Positions 43,057 through 51,789 of a DNA stretch of 64,000 nucleotides are shown here, piece by piece; position 1 is the first letter of the stretch, and the number at the start of each line of letters is the position of its first letter. The position numbers were made by a program, and so were the translations under genes. The notes under the pieces were generated by a model. It did not search any database. It saw only the letters and a program-made list of their open reading frames with translations, and was not told the DNA's origin. Source of the stretch: Ruegeria arenilitoris (GTDB taxonomy: Bacteria > Pseudomonadota > Alphaproteobacteria > Rhodobacterales > Rhodobacteraceae); assembly GCF_013030265.1 (NCBI RefSeq), contig NZ_WPZQ01000005.1:248001-312000 (forward strand), given 5' to 3'.

Positions 43057-44439
43057 ATGAGCCAGACACTAAAATGCATCTCGCCGATTGATGGATCGGT
43101 TTATGCGGAACGTGAAGTTCTGTCGCGTGAGGCTGCGTTTGAAGCCGCAGGCCGCGCAAGGGCAACACAGGCTGAATGGGCTGCGCGTCCGTTGCAGGAG
43201 CGGATTGATCTTGTGATGGCGGGCGTGGCGGCTGTTGGCGCCATGAACGATGAGATCGTGCCCGAACTGGCGCATATGATGGGACGCCCGGTGCGTTATG
43301 GCGGTGAGTTTGGTGGCTTTAATGAGCGCGCCAGCCATATGGCCGAGATCGCCGGGGCGTCTCTTACTGACATCGCCGTGGGCGAGGACGAGACGTTCAA
43401 GCGCTACATCAAGCGCATCCCACATGGCGTGGTTTTTGTGGTTGCGCCGTGGAATTACCCCTACATGACCGCAATCAATACGGTCGCGCCCGCACTGATT
43501 GCAGGAAACACTGTGATCCTGAAACATGCCACACAGACACTGCTGGTGGGTGAGCGTATGGCACAGGCCTTCCATTCCGCAGGTGTGCCTGAGGACGTGT
43601 TCCAAAATGTGTTCCTGAGCCATGACGTGACCAATGACCTGATCGCGGGCAACGCGTTTGATTTCGTGAACTTCACCGGCTCGGTCGGTGGCGGTCAGGC
43701 GATGGAGCGTGCAGCGGCGGGTACGTTTACCGGTGTTGGCACCGAGCTGGGAGGTAAAGATCCCGGCTATGTCATGGAAGATGCCGATCTGGATGCAGCC
43801 GTTGATACTCTGATCGACGGAGCAATGTTCAACTCGGGCCAGTGCTGTTGCGGGATCGAGCGGATTTACGTGCATGAAAGCCTCTATGACGACTTCGTTG
43901 CCAAGGCAGTTGAGGTCGTAAAGGGTTATAAGCTGGGTAATCCGCTGGATGCTGAGACGACAATTGGTCCGATGGCTAATGTCCGGTTCGCTAATGAGGT
44001 CCGAGCGCAGATCGCCGAGGCTGTCGAAGCCGGGGCGGTAGCCCATATCGACACCTTCGCCGAGGATGACGGGGGCGCTTATCTGACGCCACAGATCCTG
44101 ACCAGTGTCACTCATGACATGCGCGTGATGCGGGATGAGAGCTTTGGTCCGGTGGTCGGCATCATGAAAGTGTCGTCGGATGACGAGGCCATCGCGTTGA
44201 TGAACGACAGCGAGTTTGGCCTGACCGCCAGCCTGTGGACCCGCGATGTGGATCGCGCGGCACGGGTAGGTGACGCCATCGAAACCGGCACTGTGTTCAT
44301 GAACCGCGCGGACTATCTGGACCCCGGTCTCTGCTGGACCGGTTGCAAGAATACCGGGCGCGGCGGCGGCTTGTCCGTCATCGGCTATCACAACCTGACA
44401 CGTCCCAAATCCTATCACCTCAAAAAGGTAGCGGGCTAA
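43057..44439 (+). CDS. Aldehyde dehydrogenase family protein
   Basis: The 460 residues carry the NAD(P)-dependent aldehyde dehydrogenase fold. Seen are VVFVVAPWNYPYMTAINT, the NTVILKHA cofactor segment, FTGSVGGGQAMERAA, the general-base Glu in GTELGGKDPGY and the catalytic Cys in SGQCCCGIERIYV. The C-terminal ESFGPVVGIMKV is also present. It should oxidise an aldehyde to an acid, perhaps the gamma-glutamylated aldehyde made by the alcohol dehydrogenase next to it. It lies 90 bp after the glutamine synthetase-like gene and 65 bp before the alcohol dehydrogenase. Family certain. Confidence 0.94.
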   Translation: MSQTLKCISPIDGSVYAEREVLSREAAFEAAGRARATQAEWAARPLQERIDLVMAGVAAVGAMNDEIVPELAHMMGRPVRYGGEFGGFNERASHMAEIAGASLTDIAVGEDETFKRYIKRIPHGVVFVVAPWNYPYMTAINTVAPALIAGNTVILKHATQTLLVGERMAQAFHSAGVPEDVFQNVFLSHDVTNDLIAGNAFDFVNFTGSVGGGQAMERAAAGTFTGVGTELGGKDPGYVMEDADLDAAVDTLIDGAMFNSGQCCCGIERIYVHESLYDDFVAKAVEVVKGYKLGNPLDAETTIGPMANVRFANEVRAQIAEAVEAGAVAHIDTFAEDDGGAYLTPQILTSVTHDMRVMRDESFGPVVGIMKVSSDDEAIALMNDSEFGLTASLWTRDVDRAARVGDAIETGTVFMNRADYLDPGLCWTGCKNTGRGGGLSVIGYHNLTRPKSYHLKKVAG

Positions 44440-44504
44440 GGACGACATGCCTGCCTCGCTTCCCCCTCGGCGAGGCAGGCCTCTATCTTGAAGGAAACTC
44501 TGAC

Positions 44505-45650
44505 ATGAGCCTTGTTGGAAACTGGTCGTATCCGACCGCAATCAAATTTGGTGCCGGGCGCATCAAGGAACTGCCCGAAGCCTGTGCGGCTGCAGGCATG
44601 AAAAAGCCTCTGCTGGTCACGGACAAAGGGCTTGCCGATCTGCCGATTACCACAGCGACGCTGGATATCATGGAGGCGGCCGGTCTTGGCCGCGGCCTGT
44701 TCAGCGATGTCGATCCCAACCCGAATGAAAAGAACCTGGAAGCTGGCGTTGCCGCCTATAACGCGGGAGGCCATGACGGCGTGATCGCGTTTGGTGGTGG
44801 CTCAGGTCTGGACTTGGGCAAGATGGTGGCCTTTATGGCCGGTCAGACGCGGCCCGTCTGGGATTTCGAGGACATCGGAGACTGGTGGACCCGCGCTAAC
44901 GCTGACGTCATCGCGCCGATCATCGCCGTTCCGACAACTGCCGGTACGGGGTCCGAGGTCGGACGCGCCAGCGTCATCACCAACTCCGAGACGCATGCGA
45001 AGAAGATTATCTTCCATCCCAAAGTTCTGCCAACAGTCGTGATCTGTGATCCTGAGCTGACAGTGGGCATGCCCAAGTTCATCACAGCGGGAACCGGCCT
45101 TGATGCCTTTGCGCATTGTGTCGAAGCCTATTCCAGCCCGCACTACCATCCGATGAGCCAGGGTATTGCGCTGGAAGGCATGCGTTTGGTCAAGGAATAC
45201 CTGCCACGAGCCTATGCAGACGGTACCGATATCGAGGCGCGTGCCCAGATGATGAGTGCAGCGGCGATGGGTGCAACCGCGTTCCAAAAGGGTCTGGGTG
45301 CAATCCACGCCATGAGCCATCCTATTGGTGCGGTGTTCAACACCCATCACGGCACGACCAACGCGGTTTGTATGCCAGCGGTTCTGGATTTCAATGCGTC
45401 GGCTATTGCAGACCGGTTCAATGCGGCGGCAGCTTATCTGGGTATCGAGGGCGGTTTCGAGGGGTTCCGTGCCTTCGTACAGGAATTCAATGATTCATTG
45501 GGCATCCCGCGCAAACTGTCGGAACTGGGTGTGACCGAAGCATCAATCCCTGAATTGGTTAAGGGCGCGATCATTGACCCATCCTGCGGTGGCAACCCAA
45601 TCGAACTGACCGAGGAAAATCTGACGCAATTGTTCAAAGCGGCGCTTTGA
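44505..45650 (+). CDS. Iron-containing alcohol dehydrogenase
   Basis: The start at 44505 (MSLVGNWSYPTAIKFGAGRI) has an AAGGAAA ribosome binding site. The frame is open upstream to 44343 inside the previous gene, which is not a real start. The protein of 381 residues is a group III alcohol dehydrogenase: GGGSGLDLGK binds NAD(P), VPTTAGTGSEVG follows, and the metal ligands are Asp in GTGLDAFAHCVEAY, His in AIHAMSHPIGA and His in NTHHGTTNA. It should oxidise a primary or amino alcohol to the aldehyde handled by the upstream aldehyde dehydrogenase. It is the last gene of the operon and is followed by a strong terminator. Confidence 0.94.
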   Translation: MSLVGNWSYPTAIKFGAGRIKELPEACAAAGMKKPLLVTDKGLADLPITTATLDIMEAAGLGRGLFSDVDPNPNEKNLEAGVAAYNAGGHDGVIAFGGGSGLDLGKMVAFMAGQTRPVWDFEDIGDWWTRANADVIAPIIAVPTTAGTGSEVGRASVITNSETHAKKIIFHPKVLPTVVICDPELTVGMPKFITAGTGLDAFAHCVEAYSSPHYHPMSQGIALEGMRLVKEYLPRAYADGTDIEARAQMMSAAAMGATAFQKGLGAIHAMSHPIGAVFNTHHGTTNAVCMPAVLDFNASAIADRFNAAAAYLGIEGGFEGFRAFVQEFNDSLGIPRKLSELGVTEASIPELVKGAIIDPSCGGNPIELTEENLTQLFKAAL

Positions 45651-45657
45651 TACAACC

Positions 45658-45734
45658 AAAAAACAGGCAGAGCAGTACGGGGCAGGGGACAGTTTCCCTG
45701 CCCCTTTTTGTGAACAAAGCACTCTGCCTTTTTT
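45658..45734. terminator. Bidirectional terminator between convergent catabolic operons
   Basis: An inner stem GGGGCAGGG / CCCTGCCCC (45679-45704) followed by TTTTTG is a strong plus-strand terminator. A wider inverted repeat GGCAGAG (45666-45672) / CTCTGCC (45722-45728), flanked by an A-tract on the left and a T-tract on the right, serves both directions. Confidence 0.85.
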
Positions 45735-45748
45735 GCGCTGATACCCGA

Positions 45749-47299
45749 TTAACGGTCAGAATTTCCAGTGAGCTTGCGAATGGGAAAGCGGCTTCGGATC
45801 TCCTGATCCAGCTTGTCCGATATGTGAGAGGGCGCAGGCATCGAAAGCAGTTCACGGGTTTTGCTGCGGGCCCGCTCAAGAAGATCCTTGTCGGGGGCCG
45901 CTGCCCATTCCTGCGGTGTGCGCCGGTCGGCCAGCGCGGGATAAAAGTAGTCACTTTCCATCCTGTTCAGGGTTTGACCATGCCCTAGAAAATGACCCGG
46001 CCCATCCACACAAACCTCGCGTATCGCCTCAAGCGACAATGTCTCTTTTGAGACCTCAAACCCACGTGTTGCGCGCATGACCGAACCGATCAGATCATTG
46101 TCCAGAATGAAACTTTCGAGTGAGCAACCCAGTAATGAGCCGTACATGCCCGCCGCCTCATAAATCAGATTGGCGCCGGCAAGGGAGGCGAGCAATTCGG
46201 TGTACCCTTTCTCAAACCCGGCCTGAAAATCAGGCAACTTGCTGTCCGTCATGCCTGCGCTGACGGCGCAGGGAATGCCGTAGAACCGGGCCATCTGCGC
46301 ACAGGCGGCCATCAGCAGACCCTGTTCCGCGCTGCCCCCGGACATTGCGCCGGTGCGCAGGTCGCTGACAAAGGGCAAGGCACCGAATGTGGCGGGATGA
46401 CCTGGGTTCAGCAGGTTGACATAAACGATGCCCGCCAGGACTTCGGCGGTTTGCTGTGCGACGGCACCGGCCAGTGGGGCAGGGCTAGTCGCCCCGGCCT
46501 GCCCGGCGGACACCAGTTTGAGAGGGATACCGTGACGGGCGGCACATTCGATGACGCCCAATGCCTCCTCGGCGAAGGTCAGAGGCGGCACGATGAAACA
46601 GGTCGATACACAGATTGGCGGTCTTGCCCGCAGGGCTTCTGGCCCACCGGTTATCATCTCAAGGATCTGAACGGCATCTTCCATCGCCTCGGTCGAGCCG
46701 AACGAGGTTCCTGTTGGTTTTGCAGTTCCTTTCAGGCAGGCATAGGCTGTGTTCAGATCCATCTCGCGTGGATCAGAAAGATCCCGTGCGACAACCGTAC
46801 GCTGGAACATGTGGATGTTTGGCAGAACATGGGCCAGTCGCGCCATGTCATAGAGGTCCTGCAGCGTGGTATCACGAATGTCACCGGTCTGGCTGTCGAT
46901 AATGTGCACAGCCGCCCCTGATGTGCCGAAATGAGTGCGTGCGCCTGAAGGGTCCAGATCGAACTGCGGGCTCTGCCCGAACAGTTTGAAATCTCGACCT
47001 GCTCCCTTGAGCGCTTCCCGCACCATGTGCTCGGGAAAAAGCAGGCGTCCATCTCCGGTCAATGAGCCTCCGGCGGCACAGACAGTATCTATACAGGTTC
47101 GGGTCGCGCCTTTGACGCCGATCTCTTCAAGGACGCGCATCGCCGTTTCATCGATCATCCTGATTTCGTCGTTTGTCAGAGGGGCATATTGCCCGCCTTC
47201 GATACCAGGCCAGATAGCAGTGCTTGGTCCCGAACCTGCGCCTTCGTTGCGCACTTCTTTTCGGGCTGCGCGCCCGCCGCTGCGTCTGCGTGCTGTCAT
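45749..47299 (-). CDS. MttB-family (trimethylamine methyltransferase-like) protein, no amber codon
   Basis: This 516-residue protein belongs to the MttB superfamily, which includes pyrrolysine-containing trimethylamine methyltransferases and the non-pyrrolysine glycine betaine methyltransferases. Seen are an N-terminal basic head (TARRRSGGRAARK), YAPLTNDEIRMIDETAMRVLEEIG, then THFGTSGAAVHIID, and a late MYGSLLGCSLESFILDNDLIG. The frame reads through without an internal TAG, so this is a non-pyrrolysine member. Such proteins move a methyl group from a quaternary amine to a corrinoid protein. No corrinoid protein or activator is encoded next to it. Its start overlaps the MmgE/PrpD stop by 4 bp. 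Family good; substrate unknown. Confidence 0.87.
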   Translation of the reverse strand: MTARRRSGGRAARKEVRNEGAGSGPSTAIWPGIEGGQYAPLTNDEIRMIDETAMRVLEEIGVKGATRTCIDTVCAAGGSLTGDGRLLFPEHMVREALKGAGRDFKLFGQSPQFDLDPSGARTHFGTSGAAVHIIDSQTGDIRDTTLQDLYDMARLAHVLPNIHMFQRTVVARDLSDPREMDLNTAYACLKGTAKPTGTSFGSTEAMEDAVQILEMITGGPEALRARPPICVSTCFIVPPLTFAEEALGVIECAARHGIPLKLVSAGQAGATSPAPLAGAVAQQTAEVLAGIVYVNLLNPGHPATFGALPFVSDLRTGAMSGGSAEQGLLMAACAQMARFYGIPCAVSAGMTDSKLPDFQAGFEKGYTELLASLAGANLIYEAAGMYGSLLGCSLESFILDNDLIGSVMRATRGFEVSKETLSLEAIREVCVDGPGHFLGHGQTLNRMESDYFYPALADRRTPQEWAAAPDKDLLERARSKTRELLSMPAPSHISDKLDQEIRSRFPIRKLTGNSDR

Positions 47300-48633
47300 T
47301 TGGCTATCTCGCTGAAAAAATTTTCAACATCTGGCGCATCTGGCCAGTTCATGAGCTTTGAGAAACCGTCTTTGTCGCGACCGGTGACTTCGGCGAACTT
47401 GTGGGCGAGTTGTTCGTTCATCATCGGGTTTTGGGGCGCACCAAATGGATAGGCGCAGCGGGTCTCAAGAACTTCGCCCCCTGAAAGTTCAACCCGCAAA
47501 CAATCGGGCTGATCCGGGTCGTAGTTCAGGTCGGGATTTAGAGCGGGTTCTGCCGTCACTGTCGTCAGCTGGATCAACCGCGCAACTTCGGGGCTTTCCC
47601 AAAAACGAGCTTCACTATCGTTCAACGTCAGATCACCTGCCACAAGTGCCTGTCCGACACAGGCAGGCGCTGAAAACAAAGCCTCGCTCCGGGTGACGGG
47701 GTTCTGAAATGGTAGGATTTCAAAGTGAAAGTCGGGCAGGGTCGCGGATATCGCCGTGACCTTTTCCAACCGATTGATGATGTGCGGGCGCAGCTCCAAT
47801 GCGGCCGTCATCAACCGATGCGTATATCCGCAAGAGGGCCAGGGTTTGAGGATCAGACCATATTGCTGCAAGGCCCATGGTGCGCCCAGATCGGCCAAAG
47901 CCTTTTCAAACCGCGCTTCACTGTGATCGCCCAAAAGGCCCGCGAAACCACGAGGGTGGTCGAGAACATGGGCCTGCGCCGTATTTCCCTCTGCTGCCAT
48001 CAAGGCGGCTTCAAGACCGTTTCGTGCTGCCCATCCGGCTTGCAATGGTTTGGCATTCGAGCCGAATTGAAGGGTCAGGCCCGTCGCCTGCGACACGGAC
48101 AGAGCCAGCGCATGCGACGTCTGTTCGGGTGAAAGTTGCAGCAATCGGGATACGGCGCTGGCCGCGCCTATGGTTCCTAGTGTTGCTGTGCTGTGAAACC
48201 CACGGGCGTAGTGATCCAGCGACACAGCTTCGCCGAGCCGCATGATAATCTCGGCCCCGATGGCATAAGCGTTGCTCAGTTCTTTGCCGCTGGTTGGGCT
48301 GAGATGGGCGGCTGCCAAAAGGGCAGGCAGCAGCACGACAGTCGGGTGCGTGTTTCCCGGCTCTTCCCAGTCGTCCAGATCCCAAGCGTGACCTGCAACC
48401 GCGTTGGCCAGTGCTGCATGGGGCGCCGACAGTTTCTGATCGCTGCCATAAACAGGCGCCGATCCGGTGCCTGTTCGGCTCAAGGCACAAATTGCACGTT
48501 GTGTGACTTCGGCGTCGGCCCCGGCGAGGATACATCCAAAGCAATCAGCGACAGCGGGTGCAATAATCAGCCGCAACTCATCGCACGGCTTTGCGGATGT
48601 GGCGAAATTTGCGAGGCGCTTTATTGCAGTCAC
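47296..48633 (-). CDS. MmgE/PrpD family protein
   Basis: The preferred start is GTG at 48633 (MTAIKRLANFATSA), preceded by GAAGGA. The frame runs on to 48744 inside the upstream gene. The protein is about 445 residues. Family marks are DCFGCILAGADAEVT near the N-terminus, AVAGHAWDLDDWEEPGNTHP with its conserved Asp/His, and a mid-chain FGSNAKPLQAGWAARNGLEAA. Known members include 2-methylcitrate dehydratase and cis-aconitate decarboxylase, so a dehydration or decarboxylation of a carboxylic acid is likely. No other methylcitrate gene is present. It is coupled to the MttB-like gene by ATGA. Confidence 0.9.
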   Translation of the reverse strand: MTAIKRLANFATSAKPCDELRLIIAPAVADCFGCILAGADAEVTQRAICALSRTGTGSAPVYGSDQKLSAPHAALANAVAGHAWDLDDWEEPGNTHPTVVLLPALLAAAHLSPTSGKELSNAYAIGAEIIMRLGEAVSLDHYARGFHSTATLGTIGAASAVSRLLQLSPEQTSHALALSVSQATGLTLQFGSNAKPLQAGWAARNGLEAALMAAEGNTAQAHVLDHPRGFAGLLGDHSEARFEKALADLGAPWALQQYGLILKPWPSCGYTHRLMTAALELRPHIINRLEKVTAISATLPDFHFEILPFQNPVTRSEALFSAPACVGQALVAGDLTLNDSEARFWESPEVARLIQLTTVTAEPALNPDLNYDPDQPDCLRVELSGGEVLETRCAYPFGAPQNPMMNEQLAHKFAEVTGRDKDGFSKLMNWPDAPDVENFFSEIAK

Positions 48634-48646
48634 GGTTGGCCGTCCT

Positions 48647-50128
48647 TCATTCAAATGGATCGGGTTGATGCGGGTCGGTCGATAGCCAGACAGATTTCGT
48701 CTGCATGAAGCAACGCATCCCTTCCCAACCGTTTTCACGGCCATAGCCAGATTGTTTCATGCCACCGACAGGTGATTGGGTGGCGGCGTTGAAGTAATTG
48801 TTGATGTAAACGGTGCCTGCCTCGATGCGGTTCGCAACCCGCATCGCGCGGGCCACATCCTGCGACCAGATGCCGGCGGCTAGACCGTAGATGGTATCGT
48901 TAGCGAGGCGGATTGCGTCTGCCTCATCCGTCCAGGCTTCGGTGCTTACAACGGGGCCAAATACCTCGTTCTGGGCAAGATCGGCGCTGTTTGGAACATC
49001 GGCAAAGATGGTCGGGCCGATGTAGTACCCGGCGTCTCGACAGGCTGAGCGCCCGTCCAGCAGCAGGATGTGCCCTGCTGCTTCGGCGGCTGCGATCCGG
49101 TTCAATACGGCCTCGTAATGTGGCCGGTTCGCCATTGGACCGATCTGTGTTGCCGGATCCAGAGGGTCACCGACGCGGGCTTTGCGAACCACGTCGACCA
49201 GCCTGTTGGTGAATTCATCGATGACGTCTGCATGAACCAATAGTCGAGAGCCCGAGATGCAGCTTTGACCGCCCGGTGGAAAAATCCCGGCTGCAACTCC
49301 GTTGACGGCAAGTTCGATGTCCGCGTCAGGGAAGACGATCTGAGGGGATTTCCCACCAAGCTCCATCACCACGGGCTTTACCTGTTGCGCGGCGGCAACC
49401 GCTGCCGCCTTTCCACCTGCGGTGCCGCCCGTAAAGCTGACCATTCGGACATCGGGGTGTTCGATCATCGGAGCTGCCGTCGTCGGCCCATAGCCGGTGA
49501 CGACGTTCAGGACACCCGGAGGTAGGTCTGCCTCAAGCAGAACATCCATCAGTTCCAGCGTCGAGCAGCTGGAATGCTCAGAAGGTTTCAGAACCACGGT
49601 GTTTCCCGCAGCCAGACAGGGCGCTAGTTTCCAGATCAGTGTTCCAAGCGGTGAGTTCCACGGCAAAACCTGCGCCACAACGCCGAACGGCTCCCACGTC
49701 ATGTAATTGTGGATGTTCGGTGCTTCGGCAGGGATGACGCGACCTTCGAACTTGTCGCACATACCCGCGTAATAATGCCAGCTGTCCACTTGCCATTGCC
49801 CCGGTTTCAGTCCCGGCGTGATCATCGATGGAAGCTTGCCGTTATCCTGTGTCTCGATCGCACCCAGACGGTCAGCGTTTTTTGAGATGACATCGCCAAT
49901 CCGACGCAAAGCCCGCCCACGCTCGGCAGGTTGCATGCGGCCCCATGGTCCGTCGTAAAAGGCGGATTTTGCTACGGCCACCGCCCGGTTTACATCGGCT
50001 TCACGGCAATCGGGTATACGGGCCCAAACCTCTCCGGTCGCGGGGTTTTCGCTGTCGATGTATTCCCCTTCGGCCGGGTCATGCCATTGATTGTTGGCGA
50101 AGTACTGAAAGATACGTTTCTCGGTCAT
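48647..50128 (-). CDS. Aldehyde dehydrogenase (betaine aldehyde dehydrogenase-like)
   Basis: This 493-residue NAD-dependent aldehyde dehydrogenase has VVAQVLPWNSPLGTLIWKLA, NTVVLKPSEHSS and FTGGTAGGKAAAVAA. The general base is in VVMELGGKSPQIVF and the catalytic cysteine in PPGGQSCISGSRLLV. The C-terminus has NEVFGPVVSTEAW and INNYFNAATQSPVGGMKQSG. It is preceded by a GMC alcohol oxidoreductase whose stop overlaps its start by 4 bp. The two look like an alcohol-to-aldehyde-to-acid pair of the BetA/BetB type. The substrate could be an amino alcohol such as choline or a relative, but this is inference from neighbours. Confidence 0.94.
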   Translation of the reverse strand: MTEKRIFQYFANNQWHDPAEGEYIDSENPATGEVWARIPDCREADVNRAVAVAKSAFYDGPWGRMQPAERGRALRRIGDVISKNADRLGAIETQDNGKLPSMITPGLKPGQWQVDSWHYYAGMCDKFEGRVIPAEAPNIHNYMTWEPFGVVAQVLPWNSPLGTLIWKLAPCLAAGNTVVLKPSEHSSCSTLELMDVLLEADLPPGVLNVVTGYGPTTAAPMIEHPDVRMVSFTGGTAGGKAAAVAAAQQVKPVVMELGGKSPQIVFPDADIELAVNGVAAGIFPPGGQSCISGSRLLVHADVIDEFTNRLVDVVRKARVGDPLDPATQIGPMANRPHYEAVLNRIAAAEAAGHILLLDGRSACRDAGYYIGPTIFADVPNSADLAQNEVFGPVVSTEAWTDEADAIRLANDTIYGLAAGIWSQDVARAMRVANRIEAGTVYINNYFNAATQSPVGGMKQSGYGRENGWEGMRCFMQTKSVWLSTDPHQPDPFE

Positions 50129-51789
50129 TCGGGTCTCTTTCCGGGGTATTCAGGTGGTAAAGCTGTGCGTCCAAGGATCATGTCAGCAGCCTTTTCAGCC
50201 ATCATGACAACGGTTGCGTAGAGGTTTCCAGTGATTTGAGTGGGCATCGCAGAGGCGTCGCAAACGCGCAGCCCGTCGACGCCGTGAACACGCAGTCCGT
50301 TGTCCAGCACATCTCCCATTCGAGCTGTGCAGCAGGGATGATGCCCTGTATAGGCGCTTTGACGGATCGCTTCGGTGACTTCAGCCTCCGTATGCGCATC
50401 TTTCCAAACCCCGATTTCGCCCGTGTGGTATCGGGCGATGTCGGGCTGAGACATCACCTCACGCGTGACGGCAACGCCTTTTCTCAAATCATCCAGATCT
50501 TTTGTGTGGGCCAGATAATTCGGATCAATCAACGGATGCGTGCGTGGATCGGAATTGGCCAACCGAACGGTTCCGGTTGATTGAGGCCGTTCAAGATTGA
50601 TGTCGATCTGAATGCCCGGCCGGGCCATCTTGCGGCCGCGGACTAATAGCTTGCGACCCAGGCGCTGAAGCAGTGGCACATTCTCATCCGCGCCGTTTCC
50701 TAGGTTCTCCTCGACCACCATGGGCGTCATAAACACCTCTAGCTCAGGCAGGGCTGGGTCCTCGAAAGCGTGGAAGAGCACGGTTGAAAAAAATGCGCCA
50801 CCGCCGGGGCCAGAGCCATTCAGCAGCCACTTGCCCATCAAGATTGCGGCCTTGTCCAGCCGCTGGTGTTTTGCGTGGCTCAGATCGATCCGCTCTGATC
50901 CGTATTGCATCGAAACATCCGGGTGATCAGCCAGGTGAGCTCCAACCGAAGGCAAATCCGAGACGACATCAATTCCGTGATCGCGCAGATGATCCGCTGG
51001 TCCGATACCTGAAAGCATCAGCAACTGCGGCGAACCAAAAGCACCCTGACATACGATGACTTCTTGATCTGCGCGGACGACCTCACCGTTGGTGGTTTCA
51101 ACCCCGATTGCGCGTTTGCCTTCGAATATGATCCGCCCGATCTGGGCATTTGTACGGACCGTCAGATTTGAGTGTCGGTTCTGCAGGTACGCAATCGCCG
51201 AAGATTGTCGGATGCCGTTTGATACGGTGCTGTCGTTTCGCGCGACGCCTGTTCTTTCAGATCCGTTGAAGTCATCAAGCTCTGTGTGTCCTGCTGCCTT
51301 GGCGGCTGAGATAAAGGCGCGTTCGACTTCACCGAAGTTACGCGCTGGTTCCGTTTTGAGCGGTCCATTGGTGCCGTGCCATTCATCCTGACGATCGCGT
51401 GACCCTTCGGCGCGGCGGAAGTAGGGCAGGACATCCGCATAAGACCACCCCTCCAACCCCAGTTGCCGCCAGTTATCATAATCGGCTGCCACGCCACGCA
51501 TATAGATCATACCGTTAACGATGGAAGATCCACCCAATGCCTTGCCACGGGCATAGTAGATGCTGCGCCCATTCAGGCCGGCTTGCGGGACCGAAGTGTA
51601 ACCCCAATCCAGCCGTGGATTGCCAAATACAAATCCGTTTCCGGCTGGCATCCGGATGAAAAGGTCGCGCCCATGGCCACCTGCCTCGATCAAACAGACC
51701 GATACATCCGGGTTTTCTGAGAGCCGGGCCGCCAGTACGCATCCCGCCGAGCCGCCACCGGCAATTATATAGTCGTAGGCAGGGTTCAT
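50125..51789 (-). CDS. GMC-family FAD-dependent alcohol oxidoreductase (choline dehydrogenase-like)
   Basis: The 554 residues form a GMC oxidoreductase. The FAD loop is YIIAGGGSAGCVLAARLSE with LIEAG. A second signature is KALGGSSIVNGMIYMRG. The GMC pattern GAFGSPQLLMLSGIGP is near residue 250. The active-site pair is His in GHHPCCTARMG and Asn in QITGNLYATVVMM near the C-terminus. It oxidises a primary alcohol, passing electrons to a quinone or other acceptor. It overlaps the genes on both sides by 4 bp. Family certain; choline itself is only one option, as no other betaine gene is nearby. Confidence 0.93.
   Translation of the reverse strand: MNPAYDYIIAGGGSAGCVLAARLSENPDVSVCLIEAGGHGRDLFIRMPAGNGFVFGNPRLDWGYTSVPQAGLNGRSIYYARGKALGGSSIVNGMIYMRGVAADYDNWRQLGLEGWSYADVLPYFRRAEGSRDRQDEWHGTNGPLKTEPARNFGEVERAFISAAKAAGHTELDDFNGSERTGVARNDSTVSNGIRQSSAIAYLQNRHSNLTVRTNAQIGRIIFEGKRAIGVETTNGEVVRADQEVIVCQGAFGSPQLLMLSGIGPADHLRDHGIDVVSDLPSVGAHLADHPDVSMQYGSERIDLSHAKHQRLDKAAILMGKWLLNGSGPGGGAFFSTVLFHAFEDPALPELEVFMTPMVVEENLGNGADENVPLLQRLGRKLLVRGRKMARPGIQIDINLERPQSTGTVRLANSDPRTHPLIDPNYLAHTKDLDDLRKGVAVTREVMSQPDIARYHTGEIGVWKDAHTEAEVTEAIRQSAYTGHHPCCTARMGDVLDNGLRVHGVDGLRVCDASAMPTQITGNLYATVVMMAEKAADMILGRTALPPEYPGKRPE

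Noticed and set aside
43069-44541. A 490-codon minus-strand frame opposite the aldehyde dehydrogenase
   Set aside because: The plus-strand ALDH has intact catalytic motifs; the minus frame is rich in Cys, His and Arg as expected for an antisense shadow.
45749-47299. Pyrrolysine-containing trimethylamine methyltransferase
   Set aside because: The frame has no in-frame TAG, and no pyl genes are present in the window.
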